64,000 nucleotides of DNA from positions 1 to 64,000 of the forward strand of contig NZ_BJOG01000001.1 of assembly GCF_006540085.1 (NCBI RefSeq), given 5' to 3'. A program made the translations under genes and the position numbers. The notes beneath the pieces were generated by a model. The model saw only the letters and a program-made list of their open reading frames with translations. It had not been told where the DNA came from and ran no database searches. The stretch comes from Microbacterium oxydans. Its GTDB lineage: Bacteria; Actinomycetota; Actinomycetes; Actinomycetales; Microbacteriaceae. Shown here one piece after another: positions 1-9,586 of the stretch; positions within the stretch are counted from its first letter, which is position 1; the number at the start of each line of letters is the position of its first letter.

Positions 1-271
1 CCGATCTCGTTTCCGTTGTCAAGTCCGAATTTCTTCGGCCTGACCGTGGGAACGGATCAGCACCTTCGTCCTGTTCACTCAGTGAGTGTCTGGGATTCGG
101 GAGGTGTTAGCTGCTTGACGGGAGCCGGTCCGAGGACCTCCGCTCAACCGTTTGGGGCGAACAAGTAATAAGTTACGCGGATCCCGGGGATCGGGCAAAT
201 CAGGGCTGACCGCCGGGCGTGTCGCGCACCTGCGCCACAGATCCGCTTCTCCTCCCTGCTCTCCTCGCGGG
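1..271. other. Intergenic stretch, no gene seen
   Basis: No open frame with a plausible start, RBS or protein-like composition is seen. The only structure noted is a short dyad at 76-88 (CACTCA, one base, TGAGTG). It lies downstream of the minus-strand membrane protein that ends at 272. Confidence 0.5.
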
Positions 272-811
272 TCACTCGACGGTCATTGGCGTAGTCGTGA
301 CGTCGATGTTTCCGAAGGGGAACGGGCTGAAGACCGTCCATGAGTCGGAGGTGAATCCCTCCATGGGGATCAGGAAGAACCAGACGAGGGAGACGACGAT
401 CGCGACGGCCACGAGTGCCGCGATTCCGATGGCCGCGCGGTTCAGTGCCCTGAGGGCTGCCCGTTCGTCGCTCGCCTTCATCACGCGTCCGAGAGTGATC
501 AGGACGATCGCAGCGATGCCGATGTAGACCAGAGGGCTGGGCCGGAGCGTCAGGTCGATGCAAACGGGCGCTTGGTCGGTCGGCTGTCCTGACGCACCGA
601 TGAAGCCGCCGCTCCCGTCGACGCCGCCGGGGCAGTAGCTCCGGCTGGCGACCATGAGTGAGGAGTACACGAAGACGGCGACCAGGGTCGTGATCAGGAC
701 GCGTCGGATCTCCGCGATGATCGCGACGCCGGGGAGGCTCGAGCCGGCGACGGTTTCCGGAGTGGTCGGTGCGAGCGACAAGAGGGCCTCCTGGGTGGCT
801 GGTCGTCTCAT
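272..811 (-). CDS. Hypothetical membrane protein, three TM segments
   Basis: A protein of 179 aa counted from ATG 811. Three hydrophobic helices are visible, at about residues 35-52, 90-108 and 128-150. Between the first two is a short extracytoplasmic loop holding two cysteines (YCPGG and APVCID), possibly a disulfide. No family is recognised. The frame stays open upstream to 1039, but that part reads as low-complexity shadow of the opposite gene, so the start at 811 is preferred; no strong Shine-Dalgarno sequence precedes it. It is divergent from the DUF2510 gene at 932. Confidence 0.6.
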   Translation of the reverse strand: MRRPATQEALLSLAPTTPETVAGSSLPGVAIIAEIRRVLITTLVAVFVYSSLMVASRSYCPGGVDGSGGFIGASGQPTDQAPVCIDLTLRPSPLVYIGIAAIVLITLGRVMKASDERAALRALNRAAIGIAALVAVAIVVSLVWFFLIPMEGFTSDSWTVFSPFPFGNIDVTTTPMTVE

Positions 812-931
812 GATGGCGCAGGCAGTGGAGAGAGGGAAGGGTGCGTCTGCTGGCCCCCGAGACAGGACTCTCCCTTGCTCGCTGGAATATCGGTAGTGTT
901 CGGCCAGAGCCTGAGCAGAAGGACGGCAACG

Positions 932-1873
932 ATGCCCGCAGCACCTCAAGGTTGGTACGCCGACCCCGAGCACCCCGCACAGCAGCAGCGCTGGTGGGAC
1001 GGCACCCAGTGGACGATGCACACCGCGCCCCTGGGGCAAGCACCGAATGTGGCTGTCGCCGTGACCCCCGTCGATGCCGCTCCCGCCCAGGTGAAGTCCT
1101 CTCGGATGAAGGTCGTCCTCATCGTGGGAGCGGTGGTGCTCGCAATCCTCCTACTCACCCGCAGCCTGGGTGTGATCATGGTGCTCGCCGGGCTGGTCCT
1201 CTTCTTCGTCGCCATCTACGGGATCGTGCGTGGCTCGGCGAAGCTCTTTCGCGTGCGCTCGCGCGGGGCGGCTTGGGCAGCTCTGGGGATCGCGTTCGTT
1301 CTGATGTTCGCGGGGTCTGGAGCGAACGCCGCCCTCGGCGGACCGGGTTCCGACACCACGAGCTCGGGGTCGTCGTCGGATGCCAAGCCGTTCGCCTCCG
1401 CGCAGACAGAGAAGCCGACCCCCTCTCCCAAGCCCACCACCTTCGAGGAGGTCGAAGAGTCGACGGTCGTTCCTTTCGAGCGGACGACGGCCGACGATCC
1501 GCAGCTCGACGTCGGACAGACCGCCATCACGACAGCCGGTGTCGACGGAACCAAGGTCACCACGTACCGCGTGACCTACGTCGATGGTGTGGAAGTGTCG
1601 CGCGAAGTCATCGGCGAAGTCGTCACCGTTGCGCCGGTGAACGAGGTGACGTCGAACGGAACGCGACAGCCTGCGCCGGCACCGGTGCCTCTGGTGCAGC
1701 CTGCGGCCGAATGCCACTCGAGCTATGCCGGAGTGTGCGTGCCGATCGCGTCGGACGTGGACTGCGCGGGCGGGAGCGGAAACGGACCGGCATATGTCCG
1801 CGGGCCGCTGCAGGTCGTCGGGCCGGATGTGTACGACCTCGACCGCGACGGTGACGGGATCGCCTGCGACTGA
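932..1873 (+). CDS. Membrane-anchored protein with DUF2510, G5-like and excalibur domains
   Basis: A 313-aa protein with a modular actinobacterial surface architecture. The N-terminus carries a DUF2510 motif (GWYADPEHP, then RWWDGTQWT). Two or three hydrophobic segments follow at about residues 60-140, then a Ser/Thr/Pro-rich linker. A G5-like domain follows (VTTYRVTYVDGVEVSRE). The end is an excalibur calcium-binding motif (DLDRDGDGIACD). The C-terminal half probably faces the cell wall. The start at 932 is preferred to 875 because a purine-rich RBS (AGAAGGA) lies just upstream and DUF2510 begins there. The role is unknown; attachment to peptidoglycan is an inference from G5. Confidence 0.8.
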   Translation: MPAAPQGWYADPEHPAQQQRWWDGTQWTMHTAPLGQAPNVAVAVTPVDAAPAQVKSSRMKVVLIVGAVVLAILLLTRSLGVIMVLAGLVLFFVAIYGIVRGSAKLFRVRSRGAAWAALGIAFVLMFAGSGANAALGGPGSDTTSSGSSSDAKPFASAQTEKPTPSPKPTTFEEVEESTVVPFERTTADDPQLDVGQTAITTAGVDGTKVTTYRVTYVDGVEVSREVIGEVVTVAPVNEVTSNGTRQPAPAPVPLVQPAAECHSSYAGVCVPIASDVDCAGGSGNGPAYVRGPLQVVGPDVYDLDRDGDGIACD

Positions 1874-1969
1874 GACGGGGCCGAGCCACCAGCCGTCGAT
1901 ACGCTAGTCGTCAGCATTGGGGGCGCGACGCCTCAGGGACCGAGGCTACGGCCTCAGAGAGAGTGCGCA

Positions 1970-3100
1970 ATGACGGGTGAGACCTTCTCTGAAGACGAGT
2001 TCCGCAGCCAGTGGAAAGAGCAGGCGGACGAGATCGGCCGCTTCAACCTCGCCATCTTCGGCAAGACAGGTGTCGGAAAGTCGACGCTGATCAACGCGAT
2101 CTTCGGCGAGGAGGTCGCTCCCACCGGCGTCGGCGAGCCCGTCACGATGGACGAGCATCTCTACATCCATCGTTCCGGCTTCCTCGGCCTGCTCGACACT
2201 CGTGGCCTCGAGATCGGCAAGGACACCGATGAGCTGATCCGCGAACTCGGCGACTACTTGAAGAAGATGCGCCAGCGGCCGCTCTCCGAGCAGATCCATG
2301 TCGCCTGGTACTGCGTCCGGGCGACGGACCGGCGGTTCGAGGACACCGAGGCGGAGTTCATCCGTCGCCTGCACGAGCTCGGCCTGCCCGTCGTCGCCGT
2401 CCTGACGCAGGTGCCGTCGCGGAACGGCGAGTACCACGCCGACGCTCTGACCCTGGCTGACCACATCGCGGGGCTCGACCTGCCGATCGTGGGCGGCCGC
2501 CCGATCCTGGTGATGTCGACGGCGGACGAGTTCACGGGCCAGGTTCAGCACGGGCTCACGGAGCTCGTCGATGCCACGTTTCGCGCAGCTCCCGAGGGTG
2601 TTGAAGCAGCGTTCGCAGCCGCCCAGAAGGTCGATCTGGCAAGAAAGCGCAAGCAAGCTCAAACAGTTGTCCGCGCGGCTGCCACGGCGGCGTTGACCGT
2701 CGGAGCGATCCCGATCCCCGTCGCGGACGCAGGGGTGCTCGTCCCCATTCAGCTCGGGATGATGGCGAGGGTCGCGGCGATCTACGGCGTCAGGGTCGAG
2801 ACCGCCACGATCGCGGCGACCGCAGCGACAGTCGCCGTCTCTGCCGCGGGACGAAGCGCCGTCGCAGGACTCCTGAAGTTCATCCCTGGAGCGGGAACAG
2901 TGGTGGGCGGCGTGATCTCGGGCACCGTCGCCAGCACCTTCACCCTGGCGATCGGCTACGCGTGGGCTGTCGTCTGCGGAGAGCTCACGCAGGGTCGACT
3001 GCGCGGCGTCGACGGTGCGCTGGACAGCAAACTGGTGCGCGAGCTGTTCCAGACGCAGGTCGGCGTGTGGTTCAAGAAGGTGAGCGGCGGGCGGGGCTGA
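1970..3100 (+). CDS. P-loop GTPase with C-terminal hydrophobic (DUF697-like) region
   Basis: 376 aa. The G1 P-loop GKTGVGKST is at residues 31-39 and the G3 motif DTRG at 76-79. The G4 position reads TQVPS rather than NKxD, so base specificity may be altered. The first 190 residues form an Era/IRG-like GTPase domain. Residues about 225-335 are Ala/Val/Gly-rich hydrophobic helices resembling the DUF697/YcjF membrane domain found on other GTPases. It stands alone between the DUF2510 gene and a decayed SulP fragment, at the edge of the defence island. Membrane remodelling or a stress role is possible; nothing in the sequence fixes it. Confidence 0.8.
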   Translation: MTGETFSEDEFRSQWKEQADEIGRFNLAIFGKTGVGKSTLINAIFGEEVAPTGVGEPVTMDEHLYIHRSGFLGLLDTRGLEIGKDTDELIRELGDYLKKMRQRPLSEQIHVAWYCVRATDRRFEDTEAEFIRRLHELGLPVVAVLTQVPSRNGEYHADALTLADHIAGLDLPIVGGRPILVMSTADEFTGQVQHGLTELVDATFRAAPEGVEAAFAAAQKVDLARKRKQAQTVVRAAATAALTVGAIPIPVADAGVLVPIQLGMMARVAAIYGVRVETATIAATAATVAVSAAGRSAVAGLLKFIPGAGTVVGGVISGTVASTFTLAIGYAWAVVCGELTQGRLRGVDGALDSKLVRELFQTQVGVWFKKVSGGRG

Positions 3101-3124
3101 ACGGAGCTCGGCCGCTTTCGGCGT

Positions 3125-3143
3125 GATCTACCCGGGGTAGATC
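3125..3143. promoter_or_regulatory. 19-bp perfect palindrome
   Basis: The arms GATCTACCC and GGGTAGATC are exact reverse complements around a single G, 24 nt after the GTPase stop. No T-run follows, so it is not a typical terminator. It could be an operator or a recombination site at the island edge. Confidence 0.5.
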
Positions 3144-3243
3144 TGGCGCTCGATCGTTCTGCGCTGGGGCTTATCCGTCACTATCGAGGCGCCTTTCCCA
3201 CCGACACCAATCAAATAAGACGCGCGAATCGTGGGAACAGGGC

Positions 3244-3512
3244 GTGGCGAACGTGCGCTCCGGGATCTTCGGCGCCATGGGCGAGTGCGCGGTGATCGGT
3301 CAGACAATGATCAACGGGAAGGCCTCCGGAGCGCAGACCCGTATCTCGACGTTCTGCACCGGGATCTTCTGTTCTTGCTGGTCGTGGTGTTCAGGGACTC
3401 CGTCGGGACGATCCCCATGGCGGCGCTGGTGGCCATGATGATCTTGGCAGGGATAGGGGCTTTCGACTGCTGGCACAGCGTGCGTCCGTCGAGCCGATCT
3501 TGCGGCTCATAG
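3244..3512 (+). pseudogene. Frameshifted internal fragment of a SulP-family anion transporter
   Basis: Two overlapping frames together give one recognisable SulP (sulfate/anion permease) segment. The first, from 3244, reads SGIFGAMGECAVIGQTMIN and then SGAQTRISTF. After about 3370 the match continues in another frame with FLLVVVFRDSVGTIPMAALV and then FDCWHSVRPS. In intact SulP proteins these blocks are contiguous (FGAMGGCAMIGQTMIN, SGARTRISTF, IPMAALVAVMIM, FDWHS). Both ends of the transporter are missing, so this is a relic about 90 codons long. It marks the left border of the defence island and suggests an insertion or deletion replaced a SulP gene here. Confidence 0.75.
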
Positions 3513-3572
3513 CTCGCGACGACGCATCAAGAGCAGACACGCGTCGATCCGTCTCAACATGCGGAGTCGAGT

Positions 3573-6500
3573 ATGCGAGAGCATAGGCGTATGTCTGTCT
3601 CTTTTACATCGACGCCGGATGCAACGACGCCCGACAGCGAGGGGACGTCGGGGCTGCTGCGGCGTTCGCTGAGGCCGACGAATCCGCAGGTGACACTCTG
3701 GGACCTGTTGGATGACATGTACCGCTCGGCGATGAACGAGCGAGACAAGGGCTCGAAGTTCGAGCGGTTCCTCAAAAGCTACTTGCAGACCGAGCCGAAG
3801 TATGTCGACCTGTTCTCGGATGTGTGGATGTGGCAGGAGTGGCCGGGTCGTGCCGGACGACCAGATACGGGTATCGATCTGGTCGCGCAGGATCGGTACA
3901 CCGGCGAGCTCACCGCCATTCAAGCGAAGTTCTACGATCCGGCCCGGTCGCTCCCGAAGCAGGAGATCGATTCGTTTTTCACCGAGCTGGGCAAGGCTCC
4001 GTTCACGAGCGGGATGATCGTCACGACGGCACGGAACTGGTCGAAGCACGCTGAGGCGGCGCTGAATGATCAGTCCAAACCTGTGCAGCGGGTCGATCTG
4101 AACAACCTTGCCGATTCCCGGATCGATTGGTCACTGTTCGACCCGCGCACACCAGAGGTTCTGTACAAGGGGCCGGGTAAGGCTCCACGCAAGTATCAGC
4201 GCGAGGCGATCGACGATGTGATCGCCGGGTTCGAGACGCACGATCGCGGCAAGCTGATTATGGCGTGCGGTACGGGCAAGACGTTCACGTCGCTGAAGCT
4301 CGTGGAGGAGTACGTGCCCGTTGATGGCTCGGTGCTGTTCCTCGTGCCATCGATCGCGCTGCTGCAGCAGACACTAAACGAATGGACTGCGCAGGCCGAT
4401 GTGCCGATCCGGCCGTTCGCTGTGTGTTCGGATTCCTCGGTGGGGCGTAAGGAGAACGAGGACGTCTCCGCGCACGATCTTGGGTTCCCCGCGACAACCG
4501 ACCCGGCGAAGCTGTTCCATCGTTTCCAGATCTCCACAGGCGAGAACACGATCTCGGTCGTATTCTCCACTTACCAGTCGATCGATGTGATCCATAAGGC
4601 ACAGCAGCTAGGCCTTCCAGAGTTCGACCTGGTGATCTGTGACGAGGCGCATCGCACTACCGGCATCTCTCAGCCCGGTAGTGACGACAGCGCGTTCGTC
4701 CGCGTGCATAACACCGAGTTCCTCGCGGCGAAGAAGCGCCTGTACATGACGGCCACCCCACGCGTGTACGTCGAGGACTCGAAGGCGAAGGCTGCGAAGG
4801 ACGGCGTCGTCACCTACTCGATGGATGACGAGCACACCTTCGGCCCGGAATTCCATCACCTCGGTTTCGGGCGCGCCGTCGAGATGGGACACCTCTCTGA
4901 CTACAAGGTGCTCATCCTCGCCGTCGATGAAGAATCTGTCGCGACTAGCTTCCAAGACCTCCTCGCACGCGAGGGCGACATGAACCTCGATGACGTCGCC
5001 CGCATCGTCGGGTGCTGGAACGGGCTCTCAAAGCGCGGTGTGAATGGCGAGCGCCTCTCGATCACGGATGACGCGCCGATGCAGCGCGCGGTCGCGTTCG
5101 CGCGGAACATCAAGGAGTCCAAGGCAATCGCGAACCAGATGAACGTCATCGGACGCGAACTGCTCATGAACGCCCGCAATGGCGACTCCGCTCTCGAGTT
5201 GCAGGCCAAACACGTCGACGGCACGTTCAACGTACTAGAACGCTCGGCCAGGTTGGATTGGTTGCAGGCGGGAGAGGCGGCGGATGAATGCCGCATTCTC
5301 ACGAACGCGAAATGCCTAACTGAGGGCGTGGACGTTCCGAGTCTCGACGCCGTGCTCTTTCTGAACCCCCGCAACTCGCAGGTCGATGTGGTCCAGGCTG
5401 TTGGTCGGGTGATGCGCCGCGCTGAGGGCAAAGAGTATGGGTACATCATCCTGCCGATCGCGGTGCCTGCATCGCACGACCCCGGGACAGCACTGAACGA
5501 CAACAAGAAGTACAAGGTCGTCTGGGACGTGCTTCAGGCCCTGCGTGCGCACGATGACCGCTTTGAGGCGATGATCAACAAGATCGACCTCGACAAGAAA
5601 GCCAATAACCGGATCGATGTCATCGGCATCGGCGGAGCCGGCAGCGACCGCGACCCCGGTACGGCATCATCCGATGCTGACGCGAGCGCAGCCCTGTTCT
5701 CAATGGCGAACGCCGCCGAGTGGCAAGACGCAATCTTTGCCCGGATGGTGAAGAAGGTCGGCGACCGCCGGTACTGGGAAGACTGGGCCGGCGACGTCAA
5801 AGACATCGCCGACCGGCAGGTTACTCGCATCCAGACGATCCTCGACACCGTGTCCGAGGCGCAGACTGAGTTCGCCGGCTTCCACGAAGCGCTGCAGGCG
5901 AACCTCAATGACGGCATCACCAGCCGTGACGCCGTCGACATGCTCGTGCAGCACCTCATCACCAAGCCGGTGTTTGATGCGCTGTTTGAGGACTATGCGT
6001 TCAGCGAGCACAACCCGGTTTCCCAGGTGATGGACGGCATGCTCACCGTGCTCGATGGGTACAATCTCGACTCCGAGACGGCACAGCTCGAGAACTTCTA
6101 CCGCTCGGTCCGGGTACGCGCGGAGGGCATTACGAGCGCGGCGGGCAAACAGAAGATCATCACCGAGCTCTATGAGCGGTTTTTCAAGCTCGCCTTCCCG
6201 CGCGTCGCCGAGAGCCTCGGCATCGTCTACACACCTATGGAAGTCGTCGACTTCATCCTGCGTGCCGTCAATGATGCTCTTGGCGAGCACTTCGGCGCGA
6301 GCATCAGCGACGAGGGTGTACACGTGCTCGACCCCTTCACCGGCACCGGCACATTCATCGTGCGGTTGTTGCAGTCCGGGCTGATCGACCAGGCAGATCT
6401 GCTGCGCAAGTACACGAAGGAGCTGCACGCAAACGAGATCCTACTCATGGCGTACTACATCGCCGCGATCAACATCGAAGCGACCTTCCACGCCCTCCAG

Positions 6501-8462
6501 CAGGATCAGGCACGTGAGTGCGACGAGGATGCGGATGCTGTCGGTTATGAGTCGTTCGGCGGGATCGTGCTCACCGACACGTTCCAGATGACCGAAGACG
6601 GCGACGCGCTCGACGAGCGCATGTTTACCTCGAACAGCGACCGCGTCGTCGAACAGAACGCGCTCGACATCCGCGTAATCGTCGGCAACCCGCCCTACTC
6701 GGTCGGACAGACCAGCGGCAACGACAACAACGCTAATCTGAAATACCCGACCTTAGATCGCGCAATCGAAGAGACCTACGCGGAGCGATCGGTCGCGTCA
6801 TTGAAGAGGAATCTCTACGACTCCTACGTCAGAGCTATTCGCTGGGCTTCCAACCGCGTGCTGAGATCCGACCAGGGTGGCATCATCGGATACGTCTCGA
6901 ACGGTGGCTACATCGATTCGAATTCGGCGGATGGGCTTCGCAAGACCCTCAGCCGCGAGTTCCACGACATCTATGTCTACAACCTCCGTGGTAACCAACG
7001 CACTGCGGGTGAACAGAGTCGCAAAGAAGGCGGCAAGATCTTCGATTCGGGATCGCGGAACACCGTCGCGATCCTGTTGCTCATCAAGCGCCCCGGAACG
7101 GTCACCGACAGCACTCTGCATTACAAGGACATAGGCGACTACCTCACCCGTGACGAGAAACTCACCACGGTCGACGGCGCATCCATCGGCACACTCGACT
7201 GGCAGACGATCACCCCGAATGTCGAGGGTGACTGGATTAACCAGCGTGATCCGAGCTACGACGCCTATCCCACCATCGGGAGTCGCGACAAGACCGAGGA
7301 GAAACTATTCGAACGTTTCGGCACGGGGGTCGCTACAAGCAGGGACGCTTGGGTGTACGGGGCGAATTCACGCGAACTTGCCGCCCGAGCCGATGAATTC
7401 ATTGGAGTTTTCAACGCTGAACAACTTGCATGGGTCGATTCCGATAACGCTGAGCCGCTTGAACGTATGATCACAAGTGACAAGCGCAAGATCAGCTGGT
7501 CAGTTGGCCTCAAGAATAGACTCTTGCAGGGGCAGGCGATTGATCCCAGTTTGGGGAGCATCCGGATCGCTGACTATCGCCCTTTCAATCGCCAATACGT
7601 GTTCGTGCACTCTCAGATCCTCGAGCGGCCCGCAGCGATCGAGCGTTACTTTCCGGAAAGGACCGACGTCACTCTCTCGATCTACCTCACGTCCCCCTCT
7701 ACGCACTTTCCTGACTTCGCTGCGCTGATGAATCGCAACATCCCCGACCTTCATCTGCTTGACTCCGGGCAAGTATTTGCCCGCTATTCCTTCTCCCGGC
7801 CCGACGCCAATCAGCTCCTCGCTGAGCCGGAACGCCGCGACAACATCACCGACTGGGCACTCGGCGAGTACCAGCACGAGTACGGTGTTCAGGTCACGAA
7901 GGATGACATCTTCTTCTATGTCTACGGGCTGCTGCACTCACCCGAGTACCGCGACCGCTACGCCGTCGACCTGAAGAAACAGCTGCCACGCATCCCGATG
8001 GTGCCGGGTCGGGATCGGTTCGAGGCGTTCGTCGACGCTGGGCGGACGCTGTCGGAGCTGCACATCGGGTATGAAACGGTAGAGCCGTATCCGCTCACCG
8101 AGTCCATTCGCCTGGGCGCACCGGAGGATGAGTTCGAGCGGTTCGCGGTCCAAAAAATGAAGTATGCCGGAAAGGCCGGTGCGTGGGACAAGACCCGCAT
8201 CGCTTACAACGCGTTCATCGACATCGACGGCATCCCTGAAGACGCCCAGCGCTACATGCTCGGTAGTCGGTCGGCGCTCGACTGGATCATCGAGCGTTAC
8301 CAGGTTAAGACCGATAAACCCTCCGGCATCGTCAACGATCCCAACGACTGGTCACGCGAGCACGAGCAGCCTAGATACATCATCGACCTCATTGGCCGCA
8401 TCACCCGGATGAGCCTCGACACGATGAAGATCGTCGACGGTCTGCCCGACCTCGGAATCTGA
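3573..8462 (+). CDS. Type ISP-like single-polypeptide restriction-modification enzyme (nuclease-helicase-methylase)
   Basis: 1629 aa, the usual size for LlaGI/LlaBIII-type enzymes. An Mrr-like PD-(D/E)xK nuclease comes first (D98, D102 and QAK at 117-119, in DTGIDLVAQ and ELTAIQAKF). A superfamily 2 translocase follows: Walker A ACGTGKT near 231, DEAH near 356, TATPR, and motif VI QAVGRVMRR. The N6-adenine methylase has motif I DPFTGTGTF near 919 and catalytic NPPY near 1038. The last ~450 residues are probably the target-recognition domain. One chain would both methylate self DNA and translocate along and cut unmodified DNA. An in-frame ATG at 3591 is an alternative start. Base composition is less GC-rich than in flanking genes, fitting horizontal transfer. 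Confidence 0.92.
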   Translation: MREHRRMSVSFTSTPDATTPDSEGTSGLLRRSLRPTNPQVTLWDLLDDMYRSAMNERDKGSKFERFLKSYLQTEPKYVDLFSDVWMWQEWPGRAGRPDTGIDLVAQDRYTGELTAIQAKFYDPARSLPKQEIDSFFTELGKAPFTSGMIVTTARNWSKHAEAALNDQSKPVQRVDLNNLADSRIDWSLFDPRTPEVLYKGPGKAPRKYQREAIDDVIAGFETHDRGKLIMACGTGKTFTSLKLVEEYVPVDGSVLFLVPSIALLQQTLNEWTAQADVPIRPFAVCSDSSVGRKENEDVSAHDLGFPATTDPAKLFHRFQISTGENTISVVFSTYQSIDVIHKAQQLGLPEFDLVICDEAHRTTGISQPGSDDSAFVRVHNTEFLAAKKRLYMTATPRVYVEDSKAKAAKDGVVTYSMDDEHTFGPEFHHLGFGRAVEMGHLSDYKVLILAVDEESVATSFQDLLAREGDMNLDDVARIVGCWNGLSKRGVNGERLSITDDAPMQRAVAFARNIKESKAIANQMNVIGRELLMNARNGDSALELQAKHVDGTFNVLERSARLDWLQAGEAADECRILTNAKCLTEGVDVPSLDAVLFLNPRNSQVDVVQAVGRVMRRAEGKEYGYIILPIAVPASHDPGTALNDNKKYKVVWDVLQALRAHDDRFEAMINKIDLDKKANNRIDVIGIGGAGSDRDPGTASSDADASAALFSMANAAEWQDAIFARMVKKVGDRRYWEDWAGDVKDIADRQVTRIQTILDTVSEAQTEFAGFHEALQANLNDGITSRDAVDMLVQHLITKPVFDALFEDYAFSEHNPVSQVMDGMLTVLDGYNLDSETAQLENFYRSVRVRAEGITSAAGKQKIITELYERFFKLAFPRVAESLGIVYTPMEVVDFILRAVNDALGEHFGASISDEGVHVLDPFTGTGTFIVRLLQSGLIDQADLLRKYTKELHANEILLMAYYIAAINIEATFHALQQDQARECDEDADAVGYESFGGIVLTDTFQMTEDGDALDERMFTSNSDRVVEQNALDIRVIVGNPPYSVGQTSGNDNNANLKYPTLDRAIEETYAERSVASLKRNLYDSYVRAIRWASNRVLRSDQGGIIGYVSNGGYIDSNSADGLRKTLSREFHDIYVYNLRGNQRTAGEQSRKEGGKIFDSGSRNTVAILLLIKRPGTVTDSTLHYKDIGDYLTRDEKLTTVDGASIGTLDWQTITPNVEGDWINQRDPSYDAYPTIGSRDKTEEKLFERFGTGVATSRDAWVYGANSRELAARADEFIGVFNAEQLAWVDSDNAEPLERMITSDKRKISWSVGLKNRLLQGQAIDPSLGSIRIADYRPFNRQYVFVHSQILERPAAIERYFPERTDVTLSIYLTSPSTHFPDFAALMNRNIPDLHLLDSGQVFARYSFSRPDANQLLAEPERRDNITDWALGEYQHEYGVQVTKDDIFFYVYGLLHSPEYRDRYAVDLKKQLPRIPMVPGRDRFEAFVDAGRTLSELHIGYETVEPYPLTESIRLGAPEDEFERFAVQKMKYAGKAGAWDKTRIAYNAFIDIDGIPEDAQRYMLGSRSALDWIIERYQVKTDKPSGIVNDPNDWSREHEQPRYIIDLIGRITRMSLDTMKIVDGLPDLGI

Positions 8463-8497
8463 GGCGGCGCAGGCCGCGAAGCTCAAGGGAGAACCGT

Positions 8498-9412
8498 ATG
8501 TCTGAAGAATCACTCGTTCCCAGCTGGCCGACGCTCGTCGTCCCTACGTTGCAGATTCTCTCGGATGGGCAGAGCCGTCATCGTCGCGAGGTCTTCGATG
8601 CCGTCGCGGAATATGCGAACGTGGGAGACGTGGCGCGCGCCGAGACTCTAAAGTCCGGGGGTACCCGCTTCAAGCAGCGCATGGGCTGGGTGCTGAGCAA
8701 CCTGAACAAGGCGCAGTGGGTTGACCGACCTGAACGCGGGCGATATCTGATCACCGACGCCGGTCGAGCTGCTCTGGCTCAGTACCCCGACGGATTCGAT
8801 TATGGCCTGGCTAAGGTGGTGTTCGCACCGTTCTGGCCAGATAAGACGAAGGTCGACTCGACGCACGCGACCACGTCACCAGAATCGGACGAGGTCTCTG
8901 ACCCTGTGGAGGTGATCGAGGACGCGATCGCTCGCATCGAGGCGCGCGTCGGTGGCGAGCTCCTCGACCGGTTGCGCGACAGCCATCCAGATTTCTTCGA
9001 GCAAGCGGTCGTCGATCTGCTGCTAAAGATGGGATACGGCGGTGCGGCCCAGCGGGGCAAGCGCATCGGCGGCCCCAATGATGAGGGGGTCGACGGGCTC
9101 ATCGACCAAGACGCGCTCGGCATTGATCAGGTCTACATCCAGGCCAAGCGCTACAAAGAAGGCAACAGTGTCGGGCGCGAGGCGATCCAGGCGTTCGTCG
9201 GTGCGTTGCACGGTTTCGGGGCTTCTCGCGGGGTGTTCCTCACAACCAGCGCTTTCACTAGTGGTGCAATCGAGTACGCGAACAAGGTGCCCTCGCGGAT
9301 CATCCTGATCGACGGCTCCCGGCTCGTAGAGCTCATGATCGCGTACCGCGTCGGTGTTCAGGAGGAGAAGCACTTCAGCGCCGTCGAGGTCGACGAGGAC
9401 TACTTCAGCTGA
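8498..9412 (+). CDS. mrr: Mrr-type restriction endonuclease
   Basis: 304 aa with the standard two-domain Mrr layout. An N-terminal winged-helix domain (about 10-95, with FKQRMGWVLSNLNKAQWV) precedes a PD-(D/E)xK Mrr_cat domain (about 170-290). Catalytic elements are the acidic loop NDEGVDGLI and the strand VYIQAKRY. Mrr enzymes cut methylated or otherwise modified DNA. It lies 35 nt after the ISP enzyme with its own RBS (AAGGGAGAA), so the two are probably co-transcribed. An enzyme cutting foreign methylation beside one that imposes methylation implies compatible specificities, which is an inference. Confidence 0.88.
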   Translation: MSEESLVPSWPTLVVPTLQILSDGQSRHRREVFDAVAEYANVGDVARAETLKSGGTRFKQRMGWVLSNLNKAQWVDRPERGRYLITDAGRAALAQYPDGFDYGLAKVVFAPFWPDKTKVDSTHATTSPESDEVSDPVEVIEDAIARIEARVGGELLDRLRDSHPDFFEQAVVDLLLKMGYGGAAQRGKRIGGPNDEGVDGLIDQDALGIDQVYIQAKRYKEGNSVGREAIQAFVGALHGFGASRGVFLTTSAFTSGAIEYANKVPSRIILIDGSRLVELMIAYRVGVQEEKHFSAVEVDEDYFS

Positions 9413-9586
9413 CCACCGACTCCTCGCCTCGTGCGCGGTGAGATCTCGCCACCCACCCGTCGCTACGCGAATCGTTGTGTGAAAGACGGAGCAAAGTGAT
9501 GGGACGCGGCATCGGGTTTCTCAGTACACCACCGCATTGCCGGTCGCTGTGGGGACCCATGAGCTGCGTGGCGATATCGTCGGGTC

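Noticed and set aside
875..931. Upstream ATG for the DUF2510 gene
   Set aside because: The RBS and the conserved domain start both point to ATG 932.
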